DNA of 64,000 nucleotides from the NCBI RefSeq assembly GCF_003573695.1, contig NC_039363.1:166734747-166798746 (forward strand), in the 5' to 3' direction. This stretch comes from Papaver somniferum (taxonomy: Eukaryota; Streptophyta; Magnoliopsida; Ranunculales; Papaveraceae). The notes below the pieces were generated by a model that was not told the DNA's origin, searched no databases, and saw only the letters and a list, made by a program, of their open reading frames with translations. How positions within the stretch are numbered: position 1 is the first letter of the stretch; each line of letters begins with the position of its first letter. The position numbers and the translations under genes are program-made. Positions 42,723 through 54,506 of the stretch are shown here, in pieces.

Positions 42723-45189
42723 TGTTGATGGTAGTTTTTAGTTCAGGACTAAATTTGTAAAAATTTATCTACCTGACCCGGTATCAGATGTAGTAGACAT
42801 TGATATGTCTATATTCCGCAGGGAATTTGGAGAATATATCTGATGAGTACCTATGTCTCTCTTCGTATTATATTGAAACTCAAGCTCCTAGATGAATTGT
42901 CCACTAGTATAGAGCCTAATGAGTGTATAAGCTCCTAGATGCATTACTCACAAATGTCGGAGCCTGCTGAGTACTTTCTTGTGCTTATGTTCCCTGGCAG
43001 AACCCTTTATATTGGTATGGCATGAAGGATTTGTGTTCACTCACAACAGAGTAGCACGGACCTCCAAGTACCAAGGTTAAGGCCCTTGCACAAAATACTC
43101 AGTCAGAAAGCAAAGAATAAACAGAGCCGCGGAGTAGTAGCAACAACGAGGGAAGCGTGGCCATGCCATAGGCTAGCCGGCGCCACTTGGCCATGCCCCA
43201 TGCTACCCAACCGGCCCTTATTCCTTTATCGACCAATCATGTCGCATTAAACCTGCCACACTCCCATGAGTTGTGGCTGGGCCCATACTTGCCGACCCTA
43301 TTCCCCATCGACCAATCAGGTCGCATTAAACCCTCCACGCGCGCCAAAAGGGTAACAACACCCATGCTTGGCCGGACCCCTACTTTTATTGGACAATCAG
43401 GTTGCCCTAAACATTCCACAACATTAAAAGAGGTGAAAATTGCGTCAAGTGGTCGCCATGCCAAATTAGCTTCCCAAAACCGCGCCAACATGCCAAACGA
43501 GCATGCCGAACGTACATGCCAAAACACGCCAAACGTGCCAACGCGCCATAAGACCCTAATTTCTAGTCGTAGCACAAATTACGCCACTCCGGGCCCACAA
43601 CATTCCACGAGCCGTGGAAACCTTAGTAAAGGCGTCACAACATGCCACTCGTGGAAATATTGACTCCTGTGGCCATTTTCACATAACAGCCTGACTATGG
43701 TTATTTTGGCATGGATCTGGCACCGTTTATATGATACGCTGCTGTGCCACGGCCGCATGCCGCATGCCATATGCGCTAATTAGGATTTCGTCATGCCAAA
43801 CCCTAATTTAGGAAAAGTTGCTACGCCAACCGAACCAAACCATGTTCCACGGAATATTGGGATAGATGTGGCCACTAAAACTGATGTTGCCACACCACAT
43901 TCGAGTCTAACACCAACGTGCCAAATATTTAGTGGCCACGGCTACGCCAGGCGCCACTTACCCAATCATGCCGCTGGCATGCACAAACTATGCCAGCCAT
44001 TCCACTGACATGCATGAACTATGCCAGCCATGCCACAGTGCCACTGGCATGCGCCAAAGGCGCCACTATGCCATTATCAGGCGCCAACAGAAGGTATCCA
44101 TAATCAACGACTACCCTTCCGCATGAGATGCAATCTCATCCATCCAAGTTCGCAACCTAACTGACAGACTTATGGCAAGTTTTAGCGACCAGCCACCTAA
44201 ATCAAGTGGCCATGGCTATGCCAGGCGCCACTCGCACCACCGTGCCACTGGCATGCACGAACTATGTCAACCATGCCGCAGTACCACTGACATGCACTAA
44301 AGGCGCCACTGTGCCATTATCAGGCGCCAACAGAAGGTAACCATAATCAACGACTACCCTTCCTCATGATATGCAATCTCAGCCATCCAAGTTCTCCACC
44401 GAACTGACAGGCTTGTGGAAACTTTTAGGCGACCATCCAAGACAAGCCTAATAGCATCACACGCTATTTTCCTGCGGAAATTCCCTTTACTTTGACCTGC
44501 CATACGTAGCAAAGGGATACATGTTTTCCACAAAAACACTCGAGACATCAAACATGTCACAAACTGAGGGAAACTCATCAGGGTATTGGTCTGGAGGTTT
44601 ACAACGTGCGGTGTGCAATACGCCCGTTACAAGAAAGTGTCATGAAGCAGGACGGTTAGTAATGGAAAGAAGTAATGGTGTAAATGGATCCACTTCCTTC
44701 ATCATGGAAGCATAAATTCTGACGTTACATGTTACTCCGCTCTTCCACCACTCAATCGTTTCCACTTCCTACGAGACCAGGGTACGTTTTATTACGACTT
44801 GTATAAATAGGTTTCACCTATTTCCACCAGGCAACAAGTTTTGGTCGGCAACAACATAATATCCAGAAATCACCAAAGAACTGATAGCTTTTCATTCTGC
44901 AAACAAGTTCCACTTTCTGATACAAGTCATAAAACAAGCCACACCTTCAGAATTAAATATTCTGGTATCAACACTCTCTTCGCTTCCCTCCCTAAGACCA
45001 ACCCTACTCTTCACTTTGCGACCTAAGCAAGCATGGAATGGCCATTTCTCGGTTTAGGCCAGGATTGTACAGATTGATCTTTCGAATCAAAAGTACTCCG
45101 TGCAGTGCATTGTTTAGGGTCTAGATTTGTTTCTCATCCATACACCTGAATTTACCAGAACCAGCAGAAACAGTTTTCACCCAAAAACA
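42723..45189 (+). repeat. 5' LTR of element F (2467 bp)
   Basis: It starts TGTTGATGGTAG and ends CCAAAAACA. U3 (about 43140-44480) is packed with TGCCA/TGGCA and GCGCC motifs. It also contains a tandem duplication of a roughly 270-bp unit starting at 43931 and 44205. The TATA box is at 44802. R/U5 from about 45030 resembles that of Tat1. Confidence 0.88.
44802..44809 (+). promoter_or_regulatory. Probable TATA box of the F 5' LTR with adjoining hairpin
   Basis: TATAAATA runs straight into the stem AAATAGGT-TTC-ACCTATTT. The same arrangement is at 51848-51855 in the 3' LTR and in both Tat1 LTRs. Confidence 0.6.
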
Positions 45190-45191
45190 AC

Positions 45192-45211
45192 TGGCGACCA
45201 CAGTGGGAGAT
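45192..45211 (+). other. Primer-binding site of element F
   Basis: TGGCGACCACAGTGGGAGAT lies two bases after the LTR and is identical to the Tat1 site over the shared length. Confidence 0.8.
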
Positions 45212-45309
45212 TAAATCTCTCGGTTGCAAATTCAATTCCCAATTTCGTTTTCATCCCAATTGGACTTAGGCAAATTCAAACCCATTTTCAATTTCCTAAA
45301 TTTCTCAAG

Positions 45310-46401
45310 ATGGTTGATCTTAGGAATGCTTCAGAAACCCTCAATCCCAATTTTACTTCTCCTAGCATAGAAAATACTGCACATGTTATCCCTGAATCTA
45401 TTATTTCATTCAAAACTATTTTCGAGGCTAAGGAGTCTCGATATTTAACAACTATTCATGACTTGACGAAAATCCTGAATGATATTGTCGAGAATCAAGC
45501 TACTATTATCAAGACGCAGGACGGAGTATTTACACTTTTGAAAATGCTAACGGATCAACTGTCAAAGGAACCAACGCGTATTCATTCTGTAGGAAACACT
45601 ATCAACCATTCATTTTGGATCAATGATGATAGTGGTAGTCCTTTTTCCAAGATTTATATTCCCACTCCTAGTGAGGAGGATGAAGCCTATGGTCACGCTG
45701 AATGAAAAGGCATCCACCAAGCTAACTTGTCTGCTCATGAAGATCAAAAGATGTTTCCTCAAGATCAGAAAGAAGACTCGTGGGATTTATCAGGTTCTCA
45801 TAAGAGTCCTTGAAATGAAGAGGTGATTTCATTATGTGCATCCTTCCTGGAAAATATCAATTCCCATATTGCATCAGAAGCTGCTAAGAGATACGCTGGT
45901 GCTTTACTCAGTCGATCCGAATCGTTCCAGAATGAATAAGCTCGTAAAGAAGTTCAGGAAAGAAGACGTCTTTCTAATAACATATCCAGCCTCCGGTAAA
46001 TCGCTAATGAAGGAAGAAAGATAAAAAATCTAGCAATGGAACAACAACCCAAACGTGTGGCACCAGCGCATCATATGGATTCACCCTAGAAGGTCGCATC
46101 TAAGGTTCCTGTGCAACAACAACAAACTGGATATGCTGCTCCAAACTTCCCGTTCCCGATCGAGAAAGTAATCTAACTCCTGGAAGTATGGATTCAAGAC
46201 GATGCCATAATACTACCGCATGTTAGGTGCCTACCAACTGAAGAACAAATGGAAAATCCCAAGTATTTCCATTACCACAGGTTCGTCAATCATCCTACCA
46301 GTGAATGCAACGCTCTGAAGCGCATCGTTCAAGAAAAGATAGATTTAGGGGAATTGCACATAGGGACTGAAGATCCTCCGTATTTTCGTGGACCGAAATA
46401 A
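45310..46401 (+). pseudogene. gag: Gag-like gene of element F, six premature stops but no frameshift
   Basis: A single frame runs 363 codons from ATG at 45310 to a final TAA, with six premature stops, the first at 45703-45705. The first 131 codons are intact. The start (Met-Val-Asp-Leu-Arg) resembles Tat1's Gag start. The C-terminal part has a segment, YFHYHRFVNHPTSEC, that matches the Tat Gag knuckle region with its first cysteines replaced. A Leu/Lys-rich helix and a GEL motif follow, as usual there. The central Gag core domain is not recognisable. The lack of indels suggests the frame was under selection until fairly late. Confidence 0.65.
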
Positions 46402-48790
46402 ATATGTTACACAAACAATAAAGGACGACTGAGGACTTCTCACGTCCATAATTGATTCACACAATAAATTTGGATTTGCAACCTGAAAATCAGTTTTTTG
46501 GAGAGTCCCCTAAGAGAATAGAGTATGTGGCCGTATCAGACGAGATCAAAAAGGGGATGACTAACACTATGGCGTTACATCCTCTACCGCCGACACTAGC
46601 AACACTAGAAGCATCCCTTGTGACGTGACGCCTCTTATTACCAGAGCCAGAGCCGCCGCTACTCCTAATATTTCTTCGATCATGACACCTCCAATCATTA
46701 CCAGGGGTTCCACCACTTCTTCTTAATGACGCGAGGCTGGAGGAGCCAGGGGAAATAAATCTTTCCCATTACCATTATCGATTTTAGAGAGAGATAGGAA
46801 GTTCTTTCCAAGACTCAGACGGACATGATCACAACTCAGAAGTTGTCGCCTTAACATTCTCTCTAGAAGCCGCTCCGCTTCAAGGTTTCGCTCTAGAAGC
46901 CGCTTCAACGTTCTCTTCAGAAGTCGCCACTCCTCCCTGTCAAGGATCGTGATCATAACCAGCCAAGGTTCGTAGTTGCGGCCACTTTTTGATCCATCTC
47001 TCCAAAGCTCGTGGTCGTGGACAATTTACTCGCTTGCGCGTCTAGACAATCCTTTTGCTTCCATGGAAGCCCATGAAATTCTTGCCAACCTATTTTGTTC
47101 CACGACAATGTAGTCTCTTCAAATCACATCTACTTCCAAGAACTGTTGTTGCTCGTTTGTTGATATCATCCAGAGGTTTACCATAAAAACAACTACTACA
47201 AAGTTAAGGATACACGGTCAACCCAAAAGTCATGTACACAACGAGGTCATCTACTCTTCAAAGATGTAGAGTAAGGATATCATCACCTCTCTTCCCAGAA
47301 GGCGTGTGCAACACTTTACGAAGCCCACGACGGATCCCAATCCTACTCAGAGAAAACAACTTCAGTAACCAAAGAGAAGTGCATCTGGGACTGCTCATCG
47401 CGGTCCATCCCCGAAAACAATCAGGCATTCATGAGATAACTCCATAGACGCGATTTAAGCATTTTATTGAAGAGACAGAGGGAACCACGACTAACGACAT
47501 AGCTCTCTCACTGCTACCTCTTCGTTATCCAGAATTTTTCGTCCATGAGATGATTCAAAGAATCCCATCATCACATCCGGAAGAGTACAATAATCTTGTA
47601 TCAAATCCCATAAGCGTGGATTCAAGGAGATGCAATTAAAGTAGGCTACAATTGGGGACTGAAGCCTCCTTCAGGTTTAGAGGTTTGAACGCAGTCACCA
47701 CCTTACCAGTGAATGCAGTAGAAGTACATCTTCCACGAGAAAATAGGCTCAGGATAATTACACATGGGGACTACCAACATGGGATGCTTTCACTCCCCTC
47801 AACCAGGTTATTTATGATTTCAACATCATCACTTTCGATGTTTTACGATCCGCTGGAATTCCTCAACATGAAGCCGTACACGTGCATCAAAGACTCCAAA
47901 AGTATGCCACAGAGATGCATTCACATATCTGACCACGCCATTGGATCTAATAGAAGTATAACTTGGGACTGCTCACTCCATCCCATTCCATACAACAGTT
48001 CAAGATTCAAAAGATGGTTCAAAGGATGTCGCTTGGGACGAAGACCTTGAAGACTTGATAGAAACACATCGGCAACGAAACGTTCTCGGCTCGTCTACTT
48101 CACCCAATGGCTCCAGAAGATTTCTACCATGCAAGCATCCACATCATATCATCATCGCAATCATAAAGTCCAGGCACCGGATAACCTAAAGTCAAGGATG
48201 CACCAACAACGTAACCATAATCTCCAAAATTAGCCCTGACATGATCATTGCCAAGTATATATTTCATCCATCCATCCCAAGAGTGCAATGGAGTTTGGTA
48301 AATTTTTAAATCTACCGGAGAGGTCAAATACTCATTCTTCTGGAGTCAGAACCTTATTACACATTCTGGAGAAGATCGATAGTATTGTTGAGTGGCTACA
48401 TGCGCAAAATGGAAAAGATCACCTACCTTGAGTTCACCTGGATCGCCTTACTGCTGATTGCAACTGTCGGAGATTTCTTTGTTGCTGTCAAGGATCGCTC
48501 TACCACCGCTAAAAAATGACGAAGTGGAGCCGGATGCTACAGACAAAAGCACGGAGCCAGAAGGGCAACAAAAACAGAAGAGGGTCGATACCCCTTTTCA
48601 TACGAACGGAGTTTCTAGAGTTTGAACATAAGCAGGATTCATCCTTGCTCCATGAATGGGAATAGATGACTGGGCGTATCACACTCATGATCCATATCCG
48701 AACAAGCTGTGTGCCAATATCTCCGCTCCATAGCCGCACCAGCAGCGCGCCAGCACGAGAAACACCAGCCACTCAACCTGCAGCGCTCTA
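46402..48790 (+). other. Non-coding internal region of element F, part 1
   Basis: There is no recognisable domain. Short frames exist (for example 47652-48050, 132 codons) but lack known motifs. Phrases like GGGACTGAAGxCTCC and TGGGACTGCTC recur and echo the end of the Gag frame, so part of this may come from old duplications of gag. I cannot assign it further. Confidence 0.4.
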
Positions 48791-49050
48791 TGGTCATGCC
48801 AGCGCCAACGCTCCATGCCACCAGCACTCCTTGGTCATGCCAGCGCCAACGCTCCATGCCCCCAACACTCCTTGGTCATGCCAGCGCCAACGCTTCATGC
48901 CACCAGCACTCCGTGGTCAAGCCAGCGCCAACGCTCCGAGCACCAACATCAACAGTTCGTGGTCGAAGTTGCAGCACCATCAGCACTCCGTGGTCGAAGT
49001 TGCAGCACCATCATCACCGTGGCCGAAATAGCAGCGCTATCCACCTTTCT
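48791..49050 (+). repeat. 41-bp and ~31-bp minisatellites in element F
   Basis: Four copies of a 41-bp unit begin TGGTCATGCC or TGGTCAAGCC at 48791, 48832, 48873 and 48914. Copies of a shorter unit (TGGTCGAAGTTGCAGCACCA, about 31 bp) follow at 48960, 48991 and about 49020. Confidence 0.75.
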
Positions 49051-49070
49051 ACGGACTGAAGGCAAGTGCC

Positions 49071-49160
49071 GTTTTCACCATCCCATGGGCTGAAGTCAAG
49101 TGTTGTTTTCACCATCCCACGGGCTGAAGCCAAGTGCCATTTTCACCGTTCCACGAACCA
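49071..49160 (+). repeat. 34-bp minisatellite in element F
   Basis: Three copies of a unit starting GTTTTCACCATCCCA or similar lie at 49071, 49105 and 49139. Confidence 0.7.
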
Positions 49161-49254
49161 GGAGCCATCAACACCATCTCCATCCTCCAGCTCCACTGTC
49201 GAGCCAAAGTTTCAAAGCCATCTATACCCGTCTCGTGGTCAAGAAAACGAAGTT

Positions 49255-49362
49255 GTTTCCACCATTCCATGGACTGAAGCCGTTTCCACCATTACACGGA
49301 CTGAAGTCGTTTCCACCATTCCATGGACTGAAGCCATTTCCACCACTCCATGGACTGGAGCC
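49255..49362 (+). repeat. 27-bp minisatellite in element F
   Basis: Four copies of GTTTCCACCATTCCATGGAC-type units begin at 49255, 49282, 49309 and 49336. The period is a multiple of three, so it reads as a nine-residue Pro/His-rich repeat in one frame. I take that as a by-product of the period and not as a gene. Confidence 0.75.
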
Positions 49363-49656
49363 AACCGCCATCTTCGCTCGTTCTGCAGGTAAGCCAGTCA
49401 TCATCATCATTCTGTAGCTAAGGTTGCAGCGCCAGCATTAGCATTTCGCATCCGGACCTGCATCACCAACGCCAGCACCTTATGGCAAAGTCGGAAGTAA
49501 GCCAAAACTCCAATGCAAGGATCACGGATTCCTCCTACCTCCTGCCAAAGGTTAACCAAATTCTTCCTGGCAATCTCCTCATGACTTGCCCTTTTGATTT
49601 TTATCCTTGTCTGTCACCATCTTATGCTTACCCCACAACAATTCCATTGTTACGAG
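49363..49656 (+). other. 3' untranslated end of element F
   Basis: No gene is seen. The last about 90 bp match the equivalent place in Tat1 (32118-32200 on the other strand). Confidence 0.5.
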
Positions 49657-49673
49657 ATAAGCAGGGGACTTAA
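49657..49673 (+). other. Polypurine tract of element F
   Basis: ATAAGCAGGGGACTTAA lies directly before the 3' LTR and is nearly identical to the Tat1 tract. Confidence 0.8.
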
Positions 49674-52236
49674 TGTTGATGGTGGTTTTTAGTTCATGGC
49701 TAAATTTATAAAAATCTATCTACCTGACCCGGTGTCAGATGTAGTATACATTGATATGTCTATATTCCGCAGGAAATTTGGAGAATATATATGATGAGTA
49801 CCTATGTCTTTCTTCATATTATATTGAAACTCAAGATCCTATATGAATTTTCCACTAGTATAGAGTCTAATGAGTGTATAAGCTCCTAGATGCATTACTC
49901 ACAAATGTCGGAGCCTACTGAGTACTTTCTTGTGCTTATGTTCCATGGTAGAACCCTTAATATGGGTATGGCATGACCGATTTGTGTTCACTCGCAGCAA
50001 AGTAGCACGGACCTCCAAGTACCAAGGTGAAGACCCTTGCAAAAAATACTCAGTCAGAAAGCAAAGAATAAACAGAGTTGCGGAGTAGGAGCAACAACGA
50101 GGGAAGCGTGGTCATGCCATAGGCTAGCCGGCGCCACTTGGCCACGCCCCATGCTACCCAACATGACCTTATTCCTTTATAGACCAATCAGGTCGCATTA
50201 AACCTGCCAAAATCCCATGAGTTGTGGCTGGGCCCATACTTTCCGGCCCTATTCCCCATCGACCGATCAACTCGCATTAAACCCGGCCCGCACGCCAAAA
50301 GATTAGCCATGCCCATGCTTGTCCGCCCCCTACTTTTATTGACCAATCAGGTTGCCCTAAACATTCCACAATATTAAAAGAGGTGTAAATTGCGTCAAGT
50401 AGTCGCCATGCCAAATTGGCTTCCCAAAACCACGCCAACATGCCAAATTAGCATGCCGAGCGCACATGCCAAAACACGCCAAACGTGCCAACGCGCCATA
50501 AATAGTGCACCTACGTGCCAACCCACTTTCTGTTCGTGACCAACGCCGCAACAGAATTCAATTTGGCTGTTCTAAACAGAAGCACGACCGTGCTCTAAAG
50601 GGGGTGATGAAACCCTAATTTCTAGTCGTAGCGCAAACTACGCCACTCCGGCCCACAACATGCCACGATCCGTGGAAATCCTAATAAAGGCATCACAACA
50701 TGCCACTCTTGGAAATATTGATTCCTGTGGTCATTTTCATGTAACAGCCTGACTATGGTTCTTTTGGCATGGCTCTCGTACCGTTTACATGAAACACCGT
50801 TGTGCCACGGCTGCATGCCGCATGCCATATGTACTAATTAGGGTTTCGGCATGCCAAACCCTAATTTAGGCAAAGTTGCTACGCCAACCGAGCCAAACAA
50901 TGTTCCACAGAACATTGGGATCGATGTGGCCACTGAAACTGATATTTCCACACCACATTCGAGTCTAACACCAATGTGCCAAAAATTTAGTGGCCACGGC
51001 CACGCCAGGCGCCACTTACACCATCATGCCGCTGGCATGCACAAACTATGCCAGGCATTCCACCGTGCCACTGACATGCATGAACTATGCCTGGCATGCG
51101 TCAAAGGCGCCAATATGCCATTATCAGGCGCCAATAGAAGGTAGCCACAATAAACGACTACCCTTCCTCATGAGATGCAATCTCAGCAATCCAAGTTCGC
51201 CACTGAACTAACATACTTGTGGCAAGTTTTAGGCGACCATCCGCCTAATTCCAGTGGACATGTCTACGCCAGGCGCCACTCGTACCACCGTACCACTGGC
51301 ATGCACGAACTATGTCAACCATGCCGCAGTACCACTGGCATGCACTAAAGGTGCCACTGTGCCATTATCAAGGGCCAACAGAAGGTAGCCATAATCAAGT
51401 CTACCCTTCCTCATGAGACGCAATCTCAACCATCCAAGTTCGCCACCGAATTGACAGGCTTGTGGCAACTTTTAGGCGACCAGCCAAGACAAGCTTAATA
51501 GCATCACACGATATTTTCCTGCGGCGAGTCCCTTGACTTTGACTTGCCATACGAGCAAAGTGCTACATGTTTTCCACAAAAACACTCGAGACATCAAACA
51601 TGTCACAAACTGCGGGATACTCATCAGGGAATTGGACTGGCGGTTTACAGCGTGCGGTATGCAATACGCCCGTTACAAGAAATTGTCATGATGCAGAGCG
51701 GTTAGTAATGGAAAGAAGTAATGGTGTAAACGGATCCACTTCCTTCATCATGGAAGCATAAATTCTGACGTTATACGTTACTCCGCTCTTCCACTACTCA
51801 ATCGATTCCACTTCCTACGAGACCAGGGTACATTTTATTACGACTTGTATAAATAGGTTTCACCTATTTCCACCAGACAACAAGTTTTGGTCGGCAACAA
51901 CATAGTATCCAGAAATTACCAAAACATTGATAGCTTTTCATTCTGCAAACCAGTTCTACTTTCTCATACAAGTCATAAAACAAGCCACACCTTCAGAATT
52001 GATGATTATGGTCTCAACACTCTCTTCGCTTCCCTCCCTAAGACCAACCCTACTACTTCACTTTGCGACCGAAGCAAGCCTGGAACGGCCATTTCTTGTT
52101 TTAGGCCAGGATTGTACAGATTGATCTCTCGAATCAAAAGTACTCCCGTGCAGTGCATTATTCAGGGTTTAGATTTGTTTCTCATCCACACACCCGAATT
52201 TACCAGAACCAGCAGAAAAAATTTCACCCACAAACA
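49674..52236 (+). repeat. 3' LTR of element F (2563 bp)
   Basis: It starts TGTTGATGGTGG and ends CCCACAAACA, followed by CTAGG. It matches the 5' LTR throughout with scattered changes and small indels. The TATA-hairpin is at 51848-51855 and the U3 duplication starts at 50989 and 51253. Confidence 0.88.
51848..51855 (+). promoter_or_regulatory. Probable TATA box of the F 3' LTR
   Basis: TATAAATA followed by the AAATAGGT/ACCTATTT stem, as in the 5' copy. Confidence 0.55.
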
Positions 52237-52686
52237 CTAGGATGAAATCTTCACCTCATACCCATACCTAATTACAATAGCATTCAGACGATTATGTCGA
52301 TGTCTTATAATCGAAGTTCAAAAGATAAGCGTTATACTTCGTATTGTATTCCTTAATACTACGTCTAACTAGAGTTTAATCATTCATGCTTCACAGTTAT
52401 GTTTTCATTATGCACGACTTGAAAGATACGTTAGGGAATGAAACAGTTCAAGAATATTACTAACCTCAAGTGGAAGGATGATGTTGTCGTTGTAGATCCT
52501 TACTTCTTCACTTATTCACGTAATACTTGTAATGTCTCATATCCTAATACTTACAAGCTAACCTGTACGAAGTTGACTCTAGTACATAATCAAGCGACTC
52601 TTTAAATGAGTTTTGGTTCACTAAAATATGACAACCAAACTTGACATACTAACGCTTGATGGGTTCAACCGAGCTATGCTCTAACA
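52237..52686 (-). repeat. 3' LTR of Sirevirus E, piece 3 (U3 start)
   Basis: Reverse-complemented, it begins TGTTAGAGCATAGCTCGG, the shared Sirevirus LTR start. It is followed on its inner side by a polypurine tract. Its first five plus-strand bases (52237-52241, CTAGG) are the F target duplication. Confidence 0.75.
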
Positions 52687-54506
52687 ATCTCCCCTTTTGT
52701 CAATTTTAGTGACAAAACTCTTACATCATATGGATAAACCAATTACAAGAATTCATTACACATACGCTTGATTCCCAAATTCAACAACACAATAACCTGT
52801 ATAAATTCAGTCCATAAATGTCGTTGTTGACATTATAATACAGAGCTAATACTCCTCCTAAATGTAAGATAGGTAGATTTTCAATCCGCACGTCTTTGTT
52901 ATTCTCTTTGTAGTCCACGTAACTACAAGAATCAATATGATATGCTACCCCCCTTAGTCTATGCTTTACTCTTTCGTTAGATAAAACGTTTAAGCACCAA
53001 TGTCCTTTCCCTTAGTGATACCAATCAATATAAATCAATACCAGTATCACTTGTTTACTCCATATATTTCTCCCCCTTTTTGTCAAAAAATGACAAAGGT
53101 ACGAGCAAACAAAAGACAAACCGAAAGGATCTTAAAAATCTCACTAAACTTGCAACCTATAAAGTTAAGCACGAGGCTTCCACACACCATTTTTGATAAC
53201 CAATATCAAAACTGAAACTACCAAGTAATTTGTTTTGATATGTTGCCAAGGAAACAATTTCCTTAAGCAATTTTCCATAATAGTTTAAAAAACCAAAAAT
53301 CGACTAAGCACCTTAGTTCCTTTGCTAAACCATTTGTACAAATACAACCGCTTGTTCGATAAGACCAAAATAAAGATAACTCTATTTTTCTCATCATGTT
53401 ATAATTATCCATATGACTTAGACCTTTCACTTTTAAACAAGACAAGTACTAGGTTAGTTAACTAGCATTTATTGTTAAGGCATTCGATTAGACTTGAATA
53501 ACCGAAACCTTCACTTTGGTAAGTCTAACTAAGATCATAATTAACTTAGTTTCTCTTATCCGGAATCGAATTGGACTAAACAATTTATCCCGAAAACCTT
53601 TTCTTTCGTTAGTCCATAAACAATTCATACAAACCGAATAAATCAACTTATATAATTATTTACATCAACCAGAAGCAATTGAAACAACATAGACTTTAAA
53701 GCACCGAAATTTTGTAAGCCTAAACGATTGATACCAAACAATAAAGCAAGATAACAATAGTTTTTCTTGAACAGAAACAATTGAATCACACACACATCCA
53801 TACACAAATAATGGAATAAAACATCAATTGTACCGAAATTTTGTTAAGCAAAGGCAATAAATATATGCAATAAAATCAAGCTTTTCTTAAACAGGAAAAC
53901 GATTAACTAACAAAGTCGTTACCTTAAATTTCCCATCCTATTCTCCAATAATGTTTGCATATTCTTTCCATGGAGAATTGATACCGAAATATCATTATTT
54001 TGTCATCCTTATGCAAGACAAAAAGAATAACAACAACCAACCTTTACCAGAGAAAGGTTGAAAACCGGTTTTAACTATTGCAAGCAAATGTTGAAACCCC
54101 GAAACACATATGCTTTTATGCTAAACCAAACGATTCAACATGTTGTGACTTTTTCACACATTGTTTCAATCAGAACTCTTCATGATCCTTTGATAAAGCC
54201 TACCAACATGGGCTAGAAATTATTCCTGCTAAACCAAAAAGTCACCCAAACCATAAGGGTTCACAACATATGAGATCGAATATTAAATTCATAAAACCGA
54301 AATCAAACATCCCATAAACATATACAGCAATGAGATAAAGCATTCAAGCACATGCTATGTAAACGAAAAAATATCACAAGAAAATTTATAAACTAATAAT
54401 GTTATTCATATTAAGATAGTTTTATTCATAATAGACCTAATACAATCATTGAGAGAAATCAAAAATTGATTTTTATTATTCTGGATTAAGTATTACAACA
54501 TATAAC
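52687..54506 (-). other. Polypurine tract and 3' untranslated region of Sirevirus E
   Basis: On the minus strand TTGACAAAAGGGGAGATTG abuts the LTR (52687-52705). A second run, TTTGACAAAAAGGGGGAGAA, lies near 53067-53086 and a weaker one near 52948-52955. The 1.8-kb stretch has no gene and many stops. Confidence 0.65.

Larger units (their letters stand above)
42723..52236 (+). mobile_element. Non-autonomous Tat-type element F (Gag-like frame, no pol)
   Basis: This is a 9.5-kb element with two LTRs of about 2.5 kb, a perfect CTAGG duplication, a primer site and a polypurine tract identical in type to Tat1. The inside (45190-49673) starts with a Gag-like frame and then about 3.3 kb of non-coding and tandemly repeated DNA. 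No protease, RT, RNase H or integrase motif is seen on either strand. The LTR ends and R/U5 resemble Tat1 but U3 is different. The best reading is a non-autonomous relative of Tat1 that used Tat1-type enzymes, of the kind described in plants as terminal-repeat elements with Gag. Confidence 0.82.

Noticed and set aside
43187..43663. 158-codon frame in the F 5' LTR, plus an antisense 112-codon frame
   Set aside because: It lies within the TGCCA-rich U3. The 3' LTR copy does not keep it and no domain is visible.
47652..48050. 132-codon frame inside element F as a possible pol fragment
   Set aside because: It has no RT, RNase H, protease or integrase motif. It may be duplicated gag-end text, which is too weak to claim.
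49066..49417. Proline/histidine-rich repeat protein in element F
   Set aside because: The nine-residue repeat follows from a 27-bp minisatellite. It is bordered by 34- and 41-bp arrays that break the frame, and parallel frames are open on both strands.
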